From: Acidobacteriota bacterium
GTDB lineage: Bacteria; Acidobacteriota; Thermoanaerobaculia; Multivoradales; JAHZIX01
Length of the DNA: 41,395 bases
Assembly: GCA_034211275.1 (NCBI GenBank)
Contig: JAXHTF010000042.1
Coordinates: 1-41,395 of the forward strand
Direction: 5' to 3'
Below the pieces are notes generated by a model that did no database searches, was not told the DNA's origin, and worked only from the letters and a program-made list of their open reading frames with translations. The number at the start of each line of letters is the position of its first letter. Position 1 is the stretch's first letter. Shown here in pieces: positions 8,016 to 16,323 of this stretch. The position numbers were made by a program, and so were the translations under genes.

Positions 8016-10195
8016 AGCCGCTTGTGGCGTTCGGTTCAAAATCGATTCTGATCCCTTCCACGCTGGCGCTATGTCTGCTCTGGTTGCATCCTGCAACGGG
8101 CCATCCGGTCGCCTCCATAGGCTCCTGCACCGAGCAGGCCATCGTCACAACCTTAAAGGGCGACTCAGAATTGGACGTCTGCGGCTGGGCTCATCGGGAA
8201 AAGAAGTGGCAGAAAGGCCGTCGCGGACAACCCTTGAAGGTGTACATCCCCAACTCGGGGCCTGATTCAGACACCTACGACAACCTAGCCTGCCTGTTCG
8301 AAGCTGCCAACGATCTCTGGCAGGAAGCTTGTCCTCCACCGGGCTCTTTGCCCGTCAATCCCATCGTACCTACCTTGGAAATCGTACGTGGTGATCGACC
8401 TGCCGGTGAAGACCACAGTCTGCTGGTCGATTATGACCCAGCCTATACCGGCGCAGTCGCAACCTGGGGATCCAACAGCAACAGCATTACTTTCTCGGCT
8501 AGTGAAGACTGGAACTGTGCCGGTGCCCCAAGCACGGCGGACCCCCACCACAAGGTCATCACTGCCCACGAGATCGGCCATGCCCTGGGCCTGGAGCATG
8601 ACTTCTGCACCACTCCCTCTACCCCGAAATCCATCATGACGACCAAACCCGAGCGAGGCACCGACTACGGCGTCCGCCCCGAGCACTGCGAGGCCATCGA
8701 GGAGATCAACTGCCGGGAGGATTGCAGCTCGAATCTCACCCTGACCGAGGGCGAGGATTGCCCCTGCTGCTTCTTCTGCACCATCCCGCCGCTCCAGGAC
8801 CGCTGCCTGCTGGCGCCGGCGCTGTGCAGCGGTGGGTATGCGGATCCGTCGGAGGGGTATTGCATCTATCGGGAGACCACCTGGGTGGTCATCGGCGTGG
8901 TGGAGGAAGAGCATCTCATCGGCACGACCCTGACCTACTTCACCCTCTCCGAGATGACCTCCACCTCCATCGACTGCTACACCTGGAATTTGGGTGGAGA
9001 TCCACCCCAGGAGACGTCCCAGGAAAGCGTCCAGCCGGGAGAGGGACCGCTGCTTTTCGTCCGCAGCCGCTACCCCGAGGGGCTTGCCGGCGCCATGCCG
9101 CTGAGCGGCGTCGCCCGCGACGACACCTACGGCATTGCCTCCTTGAGCTTCTGGATCGATGGCGTGCCGGCGGCGGTGAGTGGATTGCAGATGGGGCTGT
9201 ACGATCCCCACACCTGCACGGAGCGACCGGCCACCGGCTGCGACGCCAATAGCCGCTTCGAGGCGATGCTCGATGTCTCCGGCCTGGCGGACGGAACCCA
9301 CACCCTGCAGGTGCTGGCGGTCAATAACCGAGTCGTGGATCCCATCCCCACCTACTACGAGATCCCCATCGAGGTGCGCAACGCCGGCTCATGCTCCGGG
9401 GACGGAACAGGTCCTACGGTGAGCCTCAACCAGCCGGCGGCGGGCGCCAGCATCCAGGGTACGGTGGGCGTCACCTGCTCCGCCTCCGATTCCTCCGGCG
9501 TCGAGCAAGTCGAGCTCTACGCCGCCGGTGCCTGGAAGCAGAGCGACCCGACGGCGCCTTACTCCTTCTCCCTGGACACCACCGGCTACCCCGATGGCCC
9601 CCTCGAGCTGCGCTGCCGAGCCGAGGACGCCTGCGGCAACGCCAGCTTCTCGGCTCCAGTCGCGGTGACGGTGGCCAACGGAGCTCCCACCACCGTGACC
9701 TTCAGCCCCACCGACGACACCTTCGCCCACCAGGACCAGCCCACTTCCGTCTTCGGTGCCTACAACTTCCTACGCCTGCGCACCTTCGACGGCGGCCATG
9801 GACGCCACGGATACTTGAAGTTCCAGCTCAGCGGCATCACCGGAGCGGTGACCTCCGCCAAGCTGCGATTCCGGACCCAGGACATGGTCCTTCCCGAAGC
9901 CCTCAGCCTCTACAAGCTAGCCACCACCGGCTGGAGTGAGCAAACCCTGACCTGGAACAACGCTCCCCTCGACGTAGTCCAGTCGACCACCCTTCCCGGT
10001 CCCTTCGCCGCGGAAACCTGGCACGAGCTCTACATCACCCCGCTGGTCACCGGCGACGGAACGCTCTCCCTGGGCCTCGCCACCACAGCCAACCAGGGCA
10101 AGCTCGACCTGTGGACCAAGGAGTCTCTCTATCCTCCGAGGCTGGACGTCACCTTCGTGCCCTCGGCGATACCGGTCGATCCGAGCGGTCAATAG
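8012..10195 (+). CDS. Secreted matrixin-like metalloprotease with Ig-like and DNRLRE domains
   Basis: A 727-residue secreted protein with a signal peptide (about 1-30). The catalytic region (about 70-215) has the metzincin zinc motif HEIGHALGLEH (186-196) and a Met-turn methionine in KSIMTT (Met209), as in M10 matrixin-like peptidases. A Cys-rich segment follows, then two Ig-like beta-sandwich repeats (about 345-455 and 468-558). A C-terminal DNRLRE-type module (about 563-722) begins SPTDDTFAHQDQPTSVFG and has WSEQTLTWNNAP; this module is typical of large secreted or cell-surface proteins and may bind carbohydrate. No propeptide cysteine switch is obvious. It is coupled by a 4-nt overlap to the upstream exported protein. 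Substrate unknown; an extracellular proteolytic role is inferred. Confidence 0.82.
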   Translation: MKPLVAFGSKSILIPSTLALCLLWLHPATGHPVASIGSCTEQAIVTTLKGDSELDVCGWAHREKKWQKGRRGQPLKVYIPNSGPDSDTYDNLACLFEAANDLWQEACPPPGSLPVNPIVPTLEIVRGDRPAGEDHSLLVDYDPAYTGAVATWGSNSNSITFSASEDWNCAGAPSTADPHHKVITAHEIGHALGLEHDFCTTPSTPKSIMTTKPERGTDYGVRPEHCEAIEEINCREDCSSNLTLTEGEDCPCCFFCTIPPLQDRCLLAPALCSGGYADPSEGYCIYRETTWVVIGVVEEEHLIGTTLTYFTLSEMTSTSIDCYTWNLGGDPPQETSQESVQPGEGPLLFVRSRYPEGLAGAMPLSGVARDDTYGIASLSFWIDGVPAAVSGLQMGLYDPHTCTERPATGCDANSRFEAMLDVSGLADGTHTLQVLAVNNRVVDPIPTYYEIPIEVRNAGSCSGDGTGPTVSLNQPAAGASIQGTVGVTCSASDSSGVEQVELYAAGAWKQSDPTAPYSFSLDTTGYPDGPLELRCRAEDACGNASFSAPVAVTVANGAPTTVTFSPTDDTFAHQDQPTSVFGAYNFLRLRTFDGGHGRHGYLKFQLSGITGAVTSAKLRFRTQDMVLPEALSLYKLATTGWSEQTLTWNNAPLDVVQSTTLPGPFAAETWHELYITPLVTGDGTLSLGLATTANQGKLDLWTKESLYPPRLDVTFVPSAIPVDPSGQ

Positions 10196-10351
10196 GCATC
10201 CCGACCAGTGAGCCTACAGACGAGGACGGGTACCTTGACCATTGGTTCTCTGCACCTACTCGTCAGCGTACGCAAGGCCCTATAGCAGCCTGCTCAAAAG
10301 CCATCTGCAGAAGTCAGAGACGAAGTCGCTGCGAGCCGAAGACCGAAAGAC

Positions 10352-10378
10352 TTGACGAGGGTCGCGCATCAATATACT
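10352..10378 (+). promoter_or_regulatory. Sigma70-like promoter with leaderless geometry
   Basis: TTGACG (10352-10357) and TATACT (10373-10378) are separated by 15 nt, in the most AT-rich patch of the area. The start codon at 10387 is only 8 nt beyond the -10 box and lacks a Shine-Dalgarno sequence, so the transcript would begin at or next to the ATG. The rest of the 191-bp gap from 10196 holds nothing else I can name. Confidence 0.5.
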
Positions 10379-10386
10379 TTTTCAGA

Positions 10387-10785
10387 ATGAATAATATTCC
10401 TACAATTTGGATCCTTCTCGTCATTATTGTCACCTCAATGGCCCCCGCTGTCGTCGCCCAGCAAAACCCTGACCACTGCCAAGGAGACACTCATCACTTC
10501 TCCCACGACTTCGACGATGGCTGTGGTTTCCAGGTCAATCCTCATTACCCGGTCACCATCGCTGATGATCAGGGCGGCCAGGGCTGTCAGCAGCGTGGTA
10601 AAACCTGTGTCGGCTGCGAGGATTGTTGTGAAGGCCAAGAGTCCGAAGCCATTGAATGCGAATGCAAGTCTATGACTGCTACCGGCCAGGGAGTATGCAT
10701 CGATTACGCCGTGAGAGCTGCAAGTCGTTGTCGTCAGCTCTGCCAAGGCCACTTTGCTGATCTCGGTGGATGTCCCGCCTCATGA
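10387..10785 (+). CDS. Small secreted cysteine-rich protein
   Basis: A 132-residue protein of unrecognised family. The signal peptide (about residues 1-24: MNNIPTIWILLVIIVTSMAP then AVVAQ) is followed by a 108-residue mature part holding 13 cysteines, many clustered (CVGCEDCC and ECEC). That suggests a disulfide-stabilised extracellular fold or metal binding; an odd cysteine count hints at an intermolecular disulfide or a metal site. The longer upstream reading frame is rejected because it begins inside the protease gene and lacks a signal peptide. The start matches a leaderless promoter. Its TGA overlaps the next ATG (ATGA), mirroring the preceding pair. Confidence 0.72.
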   Translation: MNNIPTIWILLVIIVTSMAPAVVAQQNPDHCQGDTHHFSHDFDDGCGFQVNPHYPVTIADDQGGQGCQQRGKTCVGCEDCCEGQESEAIECECKSMTATGQGVCIDYAVRAASRCRQLCQGHFADLGGCPAS

Positions 10786-11636
10786 ACCCAATCATCCAAC
10801 CAGGTCACCGACTCTTCGTTTGGCTATTCCTAGGGACTTTGATTTCCAGCGGACCCTCGGCCGCCATCGACATACCCGACGTCGAGCGCCATCTTGTCTT
10901 TCGCGATTCAGAAGGAAGCGTCTTGGCGGAATGCATCGAGACCCTCACAGCCGACGACGAGGGCGGCGCGACCACCTGGAAAATCCTCACTCCAGAAAAA
11001 CATCGTGCGATCTGGGTCTCCGACTACGTGGCCGACGAAACGCTCTTTTCTGGGAAGTTCATGGATCTTGAAACCGGGTGGACCGCCAGTCTGGCTATTG
11101 TGAGCGACACTCCGAGCGGGCATCCCAACACACCCTCTGTCGGCACCTTCCTATCCGATTTGAAGGCACGAGATGCGATGCTCACGGTGAGCCTGGAAAC
11201 CAGCGACGGCTTCTATGCGGAGCACCAGGCGTCTATCAATGCTTCACCGGACGAGGATGTCGATTGGCAACCTGCTTTTGGGCACAAGTTAGCGCAGAGT
11301 GATATTGGGCTGGACCTTCCTGCCTCGGTTTCAGAGGAGATCCGTTTCATCCACAAAGTCGGCTCGAACTTGACTCGGGAAGGATCGCTGGCTTTCAAGC
11401 TCATCGAGCTCCTTTACCAAGAGCTGGAGCGGGCTCGGGAACGCGATTCGCTGAACGATTCCGACCCCTACGAAGCCTCGAGGTGGGAAGTTGGAGTCGG
11501 GACCGTCGAAGTGGGTAGCGAGGACGAGCCGCGCGCCACTCATCGCGAGCTCGCAGAGCGCTTCAAAGAAGCCTCGAGCGACGCGACGCAGTCGTCCGAC
11601 GAGCAGTCCCCCGAGGAGCAGTCCCCCGACGGGTAG
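10782..11636 (+). CDS. Exported protein of unknown function
   Basis: A 284-residue protein with an N-terminal signal peptide (about 1-27, ending PSAA). The mature part starts IDIPDVERHLVFRDSEG. A beta-rich first half (about 30-140) is followed by a predicted helical segment rich in charged residues (LLYQELERARERD, about 210-222) and a hydrophilic Ser/Glu-rich tail ending in a short EQSPEEQSPDG repeat. No family is recognised. The ATG at 10782 is chosen over the one at 10770 because it forms a 4-nt ATGA overlap with the Cys-rich gene, as in the pair upstream. Coupling suggests the two products act together. Codon use looks less GC-biased than the polysaccharide and MoxR operons. Confidence 0.7.
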   Translation: MNPIIQPGHRLFVWLFLGTLISSGPSAAIDIPDVERHLVFRDSEGSVLAECIETLTADDEGGATTWKILTPEKHRAIWVSDYVADETLFSGKFMDLETGWTASLAIVSDTPSGHPNTPSVGTFLSDLKARDAMLTVSLETSDGFYAEHQASINASPDEDVDWQPAFGHKLAQSDIGLDLPASVSEEIRFIHKVGSNLTREGSLAFKLIELLYQELERARERDSLNDSDPYEASRWEVGVGTVEVGSEDEPRATHRELAERFKEASSDATQSSDEQSPEEQSPDG

Positions 11637-11650
11637 TCGCCGGTCGGCAC

Positions 11651-11710
11651 GACGGAACGCTCTCCCTAGGCCTCGCCTCCGGGATCCATCAGGGCAAGCT
11701 CCACCGGTAG
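11651..11710 (+). pseudogene. Relic of a DNRLRE-domain gene 3' end
   Basis: Positions 11651-11701 align without gaps to 10055-10105 inside the DNRLRE module of the metalloprotease gene; the first 17 bases are identical and most differences fall in a 13-base central block. In the same frame the relic reads DGTLSLGLASGIHQGKLHR then stop, against DGTLSLGLATTANQGKLD in the intact gene. It starts 14 bp after the stop of the preceding ORF, with no start codon or upstream remainder of the domain. This looks like the surviving tail of a second DNRLRE gene removed by deletion or recombination. Confidence 0.7.
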
Positions 11711-11738
11711 AAAAAGAGTCGATTTACGCTCCGTAGCT

Positions 11739-11766
11739 GGTGGGGGGCACCTCGGTGCCCTCCACC
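11739..11766. terminator. Strong hairpin between convergent genes
   Basis: A 13-bp stem with one G-U pair (GGTGGGGGGCACC / GGTGCCCTCCACC) and a TC apex, 8 bp from the TgpA-like stop codon. Its position between convergent genes suggests a bidirectional terminator, though neither side has a T-run. Confidence 0.5.
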
Positions 11767-11774
11767 TCGCCGGT

Positions 11775-13907
11775 TCAGCTCGCCTTGCGCTGCCGCAGGC
11801 CGCGGCGGGTCTGGGAGAGGGCTTCGTTGAGCTCGCGGCGACGGGTTTCGTCGAGGACTTCGCCGCCGAAGCTTTCGTGCAGATAGAGATCGACGACCCG
11901 GGCGGTGGGCTCTGCCACTTCGGGGAATCGCTCGCCGGCCCGCTCACCGAGAGTGCTGGCGGTGGCGTTGGGGGGCAACTCCAGGCCATGGTGTTCCAGA
12001 AGCCGGCGGAGGCGCTGGAAGGCGCGGAGACCATCGGGAGAACCGCGGCGAGTGTAGAACCAGGAGATGACGCCCACCGCCACCGCCAACAACACCCACA
12101 AGGCCGTGAGCCCACGGCGCCGCGGCGGCTCCGATGGGGCGATCTCTTGGGCGTCGGGGGCTGTCTCCGCAACCGCTGGAGCTTCCGCCGCGGCCGGGCT
12201 CTCCTCGGAGTCGTCGCCGAAGCCCCGCAGCCAATTGCGTACCTTGTACCAAAGCTCCCGGGCTCCCCAAACGAAGGAAAGCTGGTCATCGAAGCCGTAG
12301 GTGATGATGTAGCGATCCCAGCGGAAGAGGATGTAGTCGTAGGCCTGACGGAAGATGCTGAAGCCGGTGAAGTCGCCGGAGGCGGGACGGCCTGCCGGCG
12401 GCGTCGGATCGAAGATGGTCCAGCCTTCGTCCGGCAAATAGGCCTCGACCCACGCGTGAGCGTTGCTCTGCCGCACCACGTAATAGCCGGTGAGGGGGTT
12501 GAGCTCCCCGCCCAGGAAGCCGGTGGCCAAGCGCGCCGGGATTCCCTGGGAACGCAGCATCAACACCATGGAGGAGGCGAAGAGCTCGCAGTGGCCTTGC
12601 TGGTGGCGGAAGAGGAACTCGTCGATGGGCGCCTGACCGGTGAGGCCGACGAAGTCCAAGGAGAACGAATACGCTTCCGTCAAGTGCCGTTCCAGCCGCC
12701 GGGCCCGTTCCTTCGCCGAGCCCTCCCCCGCCACCTCCGCCGCCAGCGCCGCCACCTGCGGGCTGACCTTGGACGCGTTGAGGGTCGGATCCTTGAGGTC
12801 CGGCTCCATGGCCAGGATCTCCGGAATCGCCGACAGGGGACGATGGCCGAAGAGCACCGGTTCCCGGGCCAGCCCGACCCGGTAGGCGGTGACCCCCGTC
12901 GGCTTGCGCCACAGCGACGCAACGCCGCCTCGTTCGAGGTTGAGCACCGGGGCCTCCAGCTCCACCGTCAGCGCCTCCACCGGCAGGATCAACGCCTTGC
13001 TGCCCAAGGGCTGGAGCCAGATCTCCACCCACTCCCGAGGCTCCCGGCCGCTGAGCTGGAAGAGGCCGTCGTTGGAGCTCAGCACCGACGCGTCGCTGCT
13101 CCCCCCGTTGAGCCAGCGCCGACCATCGAAGCGATCGAAAGTACCGCCCTTGAGGCGTAGCTCGGGACGCGGCGGGAACGAGCCGGAAAATTGCAGTCGC
13201 ACCGCCACGTTGGGGTTGTTGCGCTGCCCGCCGATGGAGTCGAGATTGACCTCGTCGGTAAACCCGGCGGCGTAGATCTGGGTGCCGGTGCCGGTACCGC
13301 GGAAGCCCACGAAGGGATTCGCCATGCGGGGGAAAAGCACGAAGAGAGGAATTCCCATCAGGACCATGGCACAGGTGGCCGCCGCCACGAAGCCTGCAAC
13401 GGGGGTGCGTTCCAGCACCTCGCCGGCGCGATCGTAGCGGCTCAACACCCGCAGCATGGCCAGCCGTACCAGCAGGATCAACGCCGGAACGGCAAACCCC
13501 AACAGATAGAAGAGGATGGTGGGATGCACGCTGGTTCCCATGGCGGCGAGGAAGAGGAAGAAGACGGCGCCGAAGGTTTGCCATACGTCCCGGGGACTAC
13601 GAAGGGCGAAAAGCTTGACCACCACCGTGAACAGGCAGATATGGATGACGGTCTGGACGATCTGCCCACGAAACGCCACCATCTGGAGGTCCAAGAAAAG
13701 AACCGGCAGATAGATCAGGCCCAACAGGTTCATGGCCCACTTGGGTAGCGGCGGGGCCTCTCGCCGGGCGCGCCGCAGGTAAAGCACGATGAGCAGCAGA
13801 TAGAGCCCCAGCACCGGCCATTCGAGGACGCTGTTGAGGGGGAGCGGCAGCGGCGCCAGCAACGCCAGCAGACCCAGCAGCCGAGGTACCGAAGGCAGGG
13901 AAATCAT
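11775..13907 (-). CDS. TgpA-type transmembrane transglutaminase-like protein
   Basis: A 710-residue inner-membrane protein with full TgpA architecture. Five to six N-terminal helices (about 8-198) precede an extracytoplasmic region with a transglutaminase core carrying the catalytic triad: Cys440 (GHCELFASSM), His484 (NAHAWVEAYLP) and Asp500 (IFDPTPP). Another helix (about 601-618) leads to a C-terminal DUF4129-like helical domain (about 627-700). The family is thought to crosslink or hydrolyse envelope peptides or proteins; the substrate is unknown. It overlaps the DUF58 gene by 4 nt (ATGA) and is the last gene of a MoxR-DUF58-TgpA operon, the usual arrangement. All three catalytic residues are present, so it is probably active. 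Confidence 0.93.
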   Translation of the reverse strand: MISLPSVPRLLGLLALLAPLPLPLNSVLEWPVLGLYLLLIVLYLRRARREAPPLPKWAMNLLGLIYLPVLFLDLQMVAFRGQIVQTVIHICLFTVVVKLFALRSPRDVWQTFGAVFFLFLAAMGTSVHPTILFYLLGFAVPALILLVRLAMLRVLSRYDRAGEVLERTPVAGFVAAATCAMVLMGIPLFVLFPRMANPFVGFRGTGTGTQIYAAGFTDEVNLDSIGGQRNNPNVAVRLQFSGSFPPRPELRLKGGTFDRFDGRRWLNGGSSDASVLSSNDGLFQLSGREPREWVEIWLQPLGSKALILPVEALTVELEAPVLNLERGGVASLWRKPTGVTAYRVGLAREPVLFGHRPLSAIPEILAMEPDLKDPTLNASKVSPQVAALAAEVAGEGSAKERARRLERHLTEAYSFSLDFVGLTGQAPIDEFLFRHQQGHCELFASSMVLMLRSQGIPARLATGFLGGELNPLTGYYVVRQSNAHAWVEAYLPDEGWTIFDPTPPAGRPASGDFTGFSIFRQAYDYILFRWDRYIITYGFDDQLSFVWGARELWYKVRNWLRGFGDDSEESPAAAEAPAVAETAPDAQEIAPSEPPRRRGLTALWVLLAVAVGVISWFYTRRGSPDGLRAFQRLRRLLEHHGLELPPNATASTLGERAGERFPEVAEPTARVVDLYLHESFGGEVLDETRRRELNEALSQTRRGLRQRKAS

Positions 13908-15007
13908 GCCGCCACCCGCCGATCCATCACCAGCCGCAATTCCGGGGCCCGAGGGTCCCCGGCCTGCAACGGCTCCGGCTCCGGGGGCACCGCCTCGACC
14001 AGCGCCAACACCTCCAGCAGAGCGAAGCGCTGGCGCCGACCGGTGGCGAAAGGCAGCCGCCGGTCGCGGGTCACCAGCTCCACCTCGTAGCCTTGCTCCA
14101 GATGCTCGCAGGCGGCGGTGGCGGCCTCGCTCACCAAGCGCTCGAAATGCGCGGCCTTCTCCTCGTCGCCAGCGGCGTCGAATCCGTTGTCGAGCAGGAT
14201 CGACAGCCGCCGGGCCTCCTCGTCCTCGCGCTCGACGAAGATCTGGCGGCCGGTCTTCGCGGTTTGCTTCCAGTGGATGTCCCGCGGGTCGTCGCCGGGC
14301 TGGAAAGCTCGCAGCTGGTGCAGCTCATAGCCACGCCCCCGCCGCGACGATCCCTCCTCACCGAAGGAGCCGGAAGCCCGAGGCACGTTGCCGGCGGCAT
14401 CGAAGAGCTCCGGGTAGACTAGCAACTCGCTGTCCAAGGAGTAGCGCTGGGCTTTGGTGAACAGGCCAAAGGGAAAGAGGCTGGTGACGGTGGCAGAGGT
14501 CAGCCGGTGGACGCCGCGGGTGGGAATCAGCAGCTCGAGCTCACCCCGGCTCCGCCCCCGGCGCGGCAGGTAGGGGATCAACCGCGGCCGGTCGTGCCCC
14601 TCGAGGGAGAAGAGGAGCAGCCAGCGGGGCAACCACCAGCTGCGGTTGGTGACCTTGAAACGTAGACTCGCGGGACGCTGGGCGTAGATTTCTCCCGGCT
14701 CTCGCAGCTCCACCCGCAGACCGCGGACGTTCCAGCGCGAGACCAGGCCGGAAACCACCAACATGCCCAACATCAGAGCCAGCACCATGAACAATGCGTT
14801 GTTGCCGGTGTTGGTAGCCGCCACCGCCACCACCAGGGCCAGCAACACGAACCACAGACCGGTACCGGTGACCCGTACCGACTGGGGCCGGGAGGTTTGG
14901 CGCTTGCTGCCTGAACGCTGGGCAAGCCGACGAGGGGAGGTCGAGGGTGGGACCTTCGGACGCTTCCGGTCCGCTTGCTCGCTGTGGGAGCGCTTCCGCC
15001 GTCTCAT
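13904..15007 (-). CDS. DUF58 domain membrane protein
   Basis: A 367-residue protein. A basic 45-residue N-terminus, two membrane helices (about 50-65 and 70-88) and a beta-rich middle region precede the DUF58 signature RRGRGYELHQLRAFQPGDDPRDIHWKQTAKTG (about 222-253), with an acidic REDEE right after. DUF58 proteins are related to VWA-fold proteins and are paired with MoxR ATPases, which are thought to remodel or activate them; the molecular function is unresolved. The gene lies 59 bp after moxR and overlaps the transglutaminase gene by 4 nt. The unusually long basic N-terminus could mean a later start, but no better start codon was seen. Confidence 0.92.
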   Translation of the reverse strand: MRRRKRSHSEQADRKRPKVPPSTSPRRLAQRSGSKRQTSRPQSVRVTGTGLWFVLLALVVAVAATNTGNNALFMVLALMLGMLVVSGLVSRWNVRGLRVELREPGEIYAQRPASLRFKVTNRSWWLPRWLLLFSLEGHDRPRLIPYLPRRGRSRGELELLIPTRGVHRLTSATVTSLFPFGLFTKAQRYSLDSELLVYPELFDAAGNVPRASGSFGEEGSSRRGRGYELHQLRAFQPGDDPRDIHWKQTAKTGRQIFVEREDEEARRLSILLDNGFDAAGDEEKAAHFERLVSEAATAACEHLEQGYEVELVTRDRRLPFATGRRQRFALLEVLALVEAVPPEPEPLQAGDPRAPELRLVMDRRVAA

Positions 15008-15066
15008 CGATGGATCATCCCTTCGCCACCTCCCCGTGAACCGCGAGGCGCGGCTTCAACAAGCCT

Positions 15067-16086
15067 TCAACGCGGGACCGGAACCGACTCCAACAGGCCT
15101 TCGATGGCCTGACGTTGGGCGGCCCGGTCACCGGCTCCCCGGCGCAGCAGGATGCGGTGAGAAAGCACCGAGACCGCCAGCCGGTGTACGTCCTCCGGAA
15201 TGGCGAAGGTGCGCCCCTCGCACAGCGCATGGGCCTGCACCGCCCGGTACAGACTCTGCACGCCGCGGGTGGAAACGCCCAACAAGAAACTGCCGGTCTT
15301 GCGCGTTTCCACCGCCAGATCGAGGATGTAGTCGGCGAGCTTGTCCGCCACCTGCACTTGCGGCACCTGCTGCTGCAATTCCAGCAGCTCCTCCCGACTG
15401 AGCACCGGCTGGAGATCGTGCAGCAAGGCCTCCACGCCACCGCTGAGCAATAGATCCCGCTCCTCGTCCCGAGGCGGGTAGCCCAGCTCCAGAGACATCA
15501 GGAAGCGGTCCAGCTGCGACTCCGGCAGCGGAAACGTTCCGTGATACTCCAGCGGATTCTGAGTGGCGATGACCAGGAACGGCTGGGTCAAGGTGTAGCG
15601 CTTGCGATCCACCGACACCCGCCCTTCGCTCATCGCCTCCAGCAGCGCCGACTGGGTCTTGGGGGTTGCCCGGTTGATCTCGTCCGCCAGCAGCACGTTG
15701 GCGAAGAGCGGTCCGGGAACGAATTCGAAGCGCTCGTCCCGCTGGCGGTAGATGGAGACCCCGATGATGTCCGAGGGCAGCAGGTCGCTGGTGAACTGGA
15801 TGCGCTGGAAGGACACCCCGAGAGAACGGGCCAAAGCCTGGGCGAGGGTGGTCTTGCCGACGCCGGGGACGTCCTCCATCAGCACGTGGCCCCGAGCCAG
15901 CAGGCACACCACCGCCTGGCGGATCACCTCCTGCTTGCCCCGCAGCACACGGCTGACGTTGGCCTCCAGGCGGCGAATGCGCTGCCACGGGGAGGCAGCG
16001 GTTTCGGTCTCCGGTGTTGCGGAGAGCTCGGGGGAAGCGGATGGAGTGGGCTGGGCGGAGCTCGCGGGCTTGGAAGTCAATGTCAT
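15067..16086 (-). CDS. MoxR family AAA+ ATPase
   Basis: A 339-residue AAA+ chaperone-like ATPase. It shows Walker A GVGKTT (75-80), the MoxR motif FTSDLLPSDIIGVSIY (about 98-113), Walker B LLADEIN with acidic pair 135-136, sensor-1 ATQNP (174-178) and an arginine-finger region around LDRFLMSLELGYPP. The first 30 residues are a Ser/Thr/Pro-rich, low-complexity extension. MoxR proteins use ATP to activate or insert metal into partner proteins; the partners here are presumably the DUF58 and transglutaminase proteins encoded downstream. It is the first gene of the operon. There is no strong ribosome site; TAGACC lies 6 nt upstream, one base off the TANNNT pattern seen elsewhere in the window. Confidence 0.95.
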   Translation of the reverse strand: MTLTSKPASSAQPTPSASPELSATPETETAASPWQRIRRLEANVSRVLRGKQEVIRQAVVCLLARGHVLMEDVPGVGKTTLAQALARSLGVSFQRIQFTSDLLPSDIIGVSIYRQRDERFEFVPGPLFANVLLADEINRATPKTQSALLEAMSEGRVSVDRKRYTLTQPFLVIATQNPLEYHGTFPLPESQLDRFLMSLELGYPPRDEERDLLLSGGVEALLHDLQPVLSREELLELQQQVPQVQVADKLADYILDLAVETRKTGSFLLGVSTRGVQSLYRAVQAHALCEGRTFAIPEDVHRLAVSVLSHRILLRRGAGDRAAQRQAIEGLLESVPVPR

Positions 16087-16237
16087 CGTTGTGGTCTACG
16101 GCCGAAGCCGCCAATTGGTTTATCGCTCCCGTCGGTGATGGAGTTCGCGCGCGGGTCTCGCCGCGAAGGGCTTACATGCTATCAGGCGACCGCGGGCCGG
16201 AACCGCCATGGCCAGCTCTGGAAAGCGCCACAACGAA

Positions 16238-16297
16238 GAAACCCTCCCCTCCGCCCAAGGGTTCCGCAGAACCGAACGACGGAGTCGGGAGGGTTTC
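16238..16297 (-). terminator. Hairpin downstream of the lipoprotein gene
   Basis: Perfect 11-bp arms (GAAACCCTCCC at 16238-16248, GGGAGGGTTTC at 16287-16297) flank 38 nt that contain a smaller hairpin (GGTTC/GAACC). It starts 27 bp after the lipoprotein stop on the minus strand and is followed by a weakly T-rich tail. A terminator or attenuator ahead of the MoxR operon is likely. Nothing else is seen in the 237-bp gap. Confidence 0.55.
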
Positions 16298-16323
16298 GAC
16301 AGGCCCGGGAGCGGGCGGCCTAC

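Noticed and set aside
11877-13160. A 427-codon plus-strand ORF opposite the transglutaminase gene
   Set aside because: It is antisense to a protein with a complete Cys-His-Asp triad; its Gly/Arg/Gln-rich composition marks it as a shadow.
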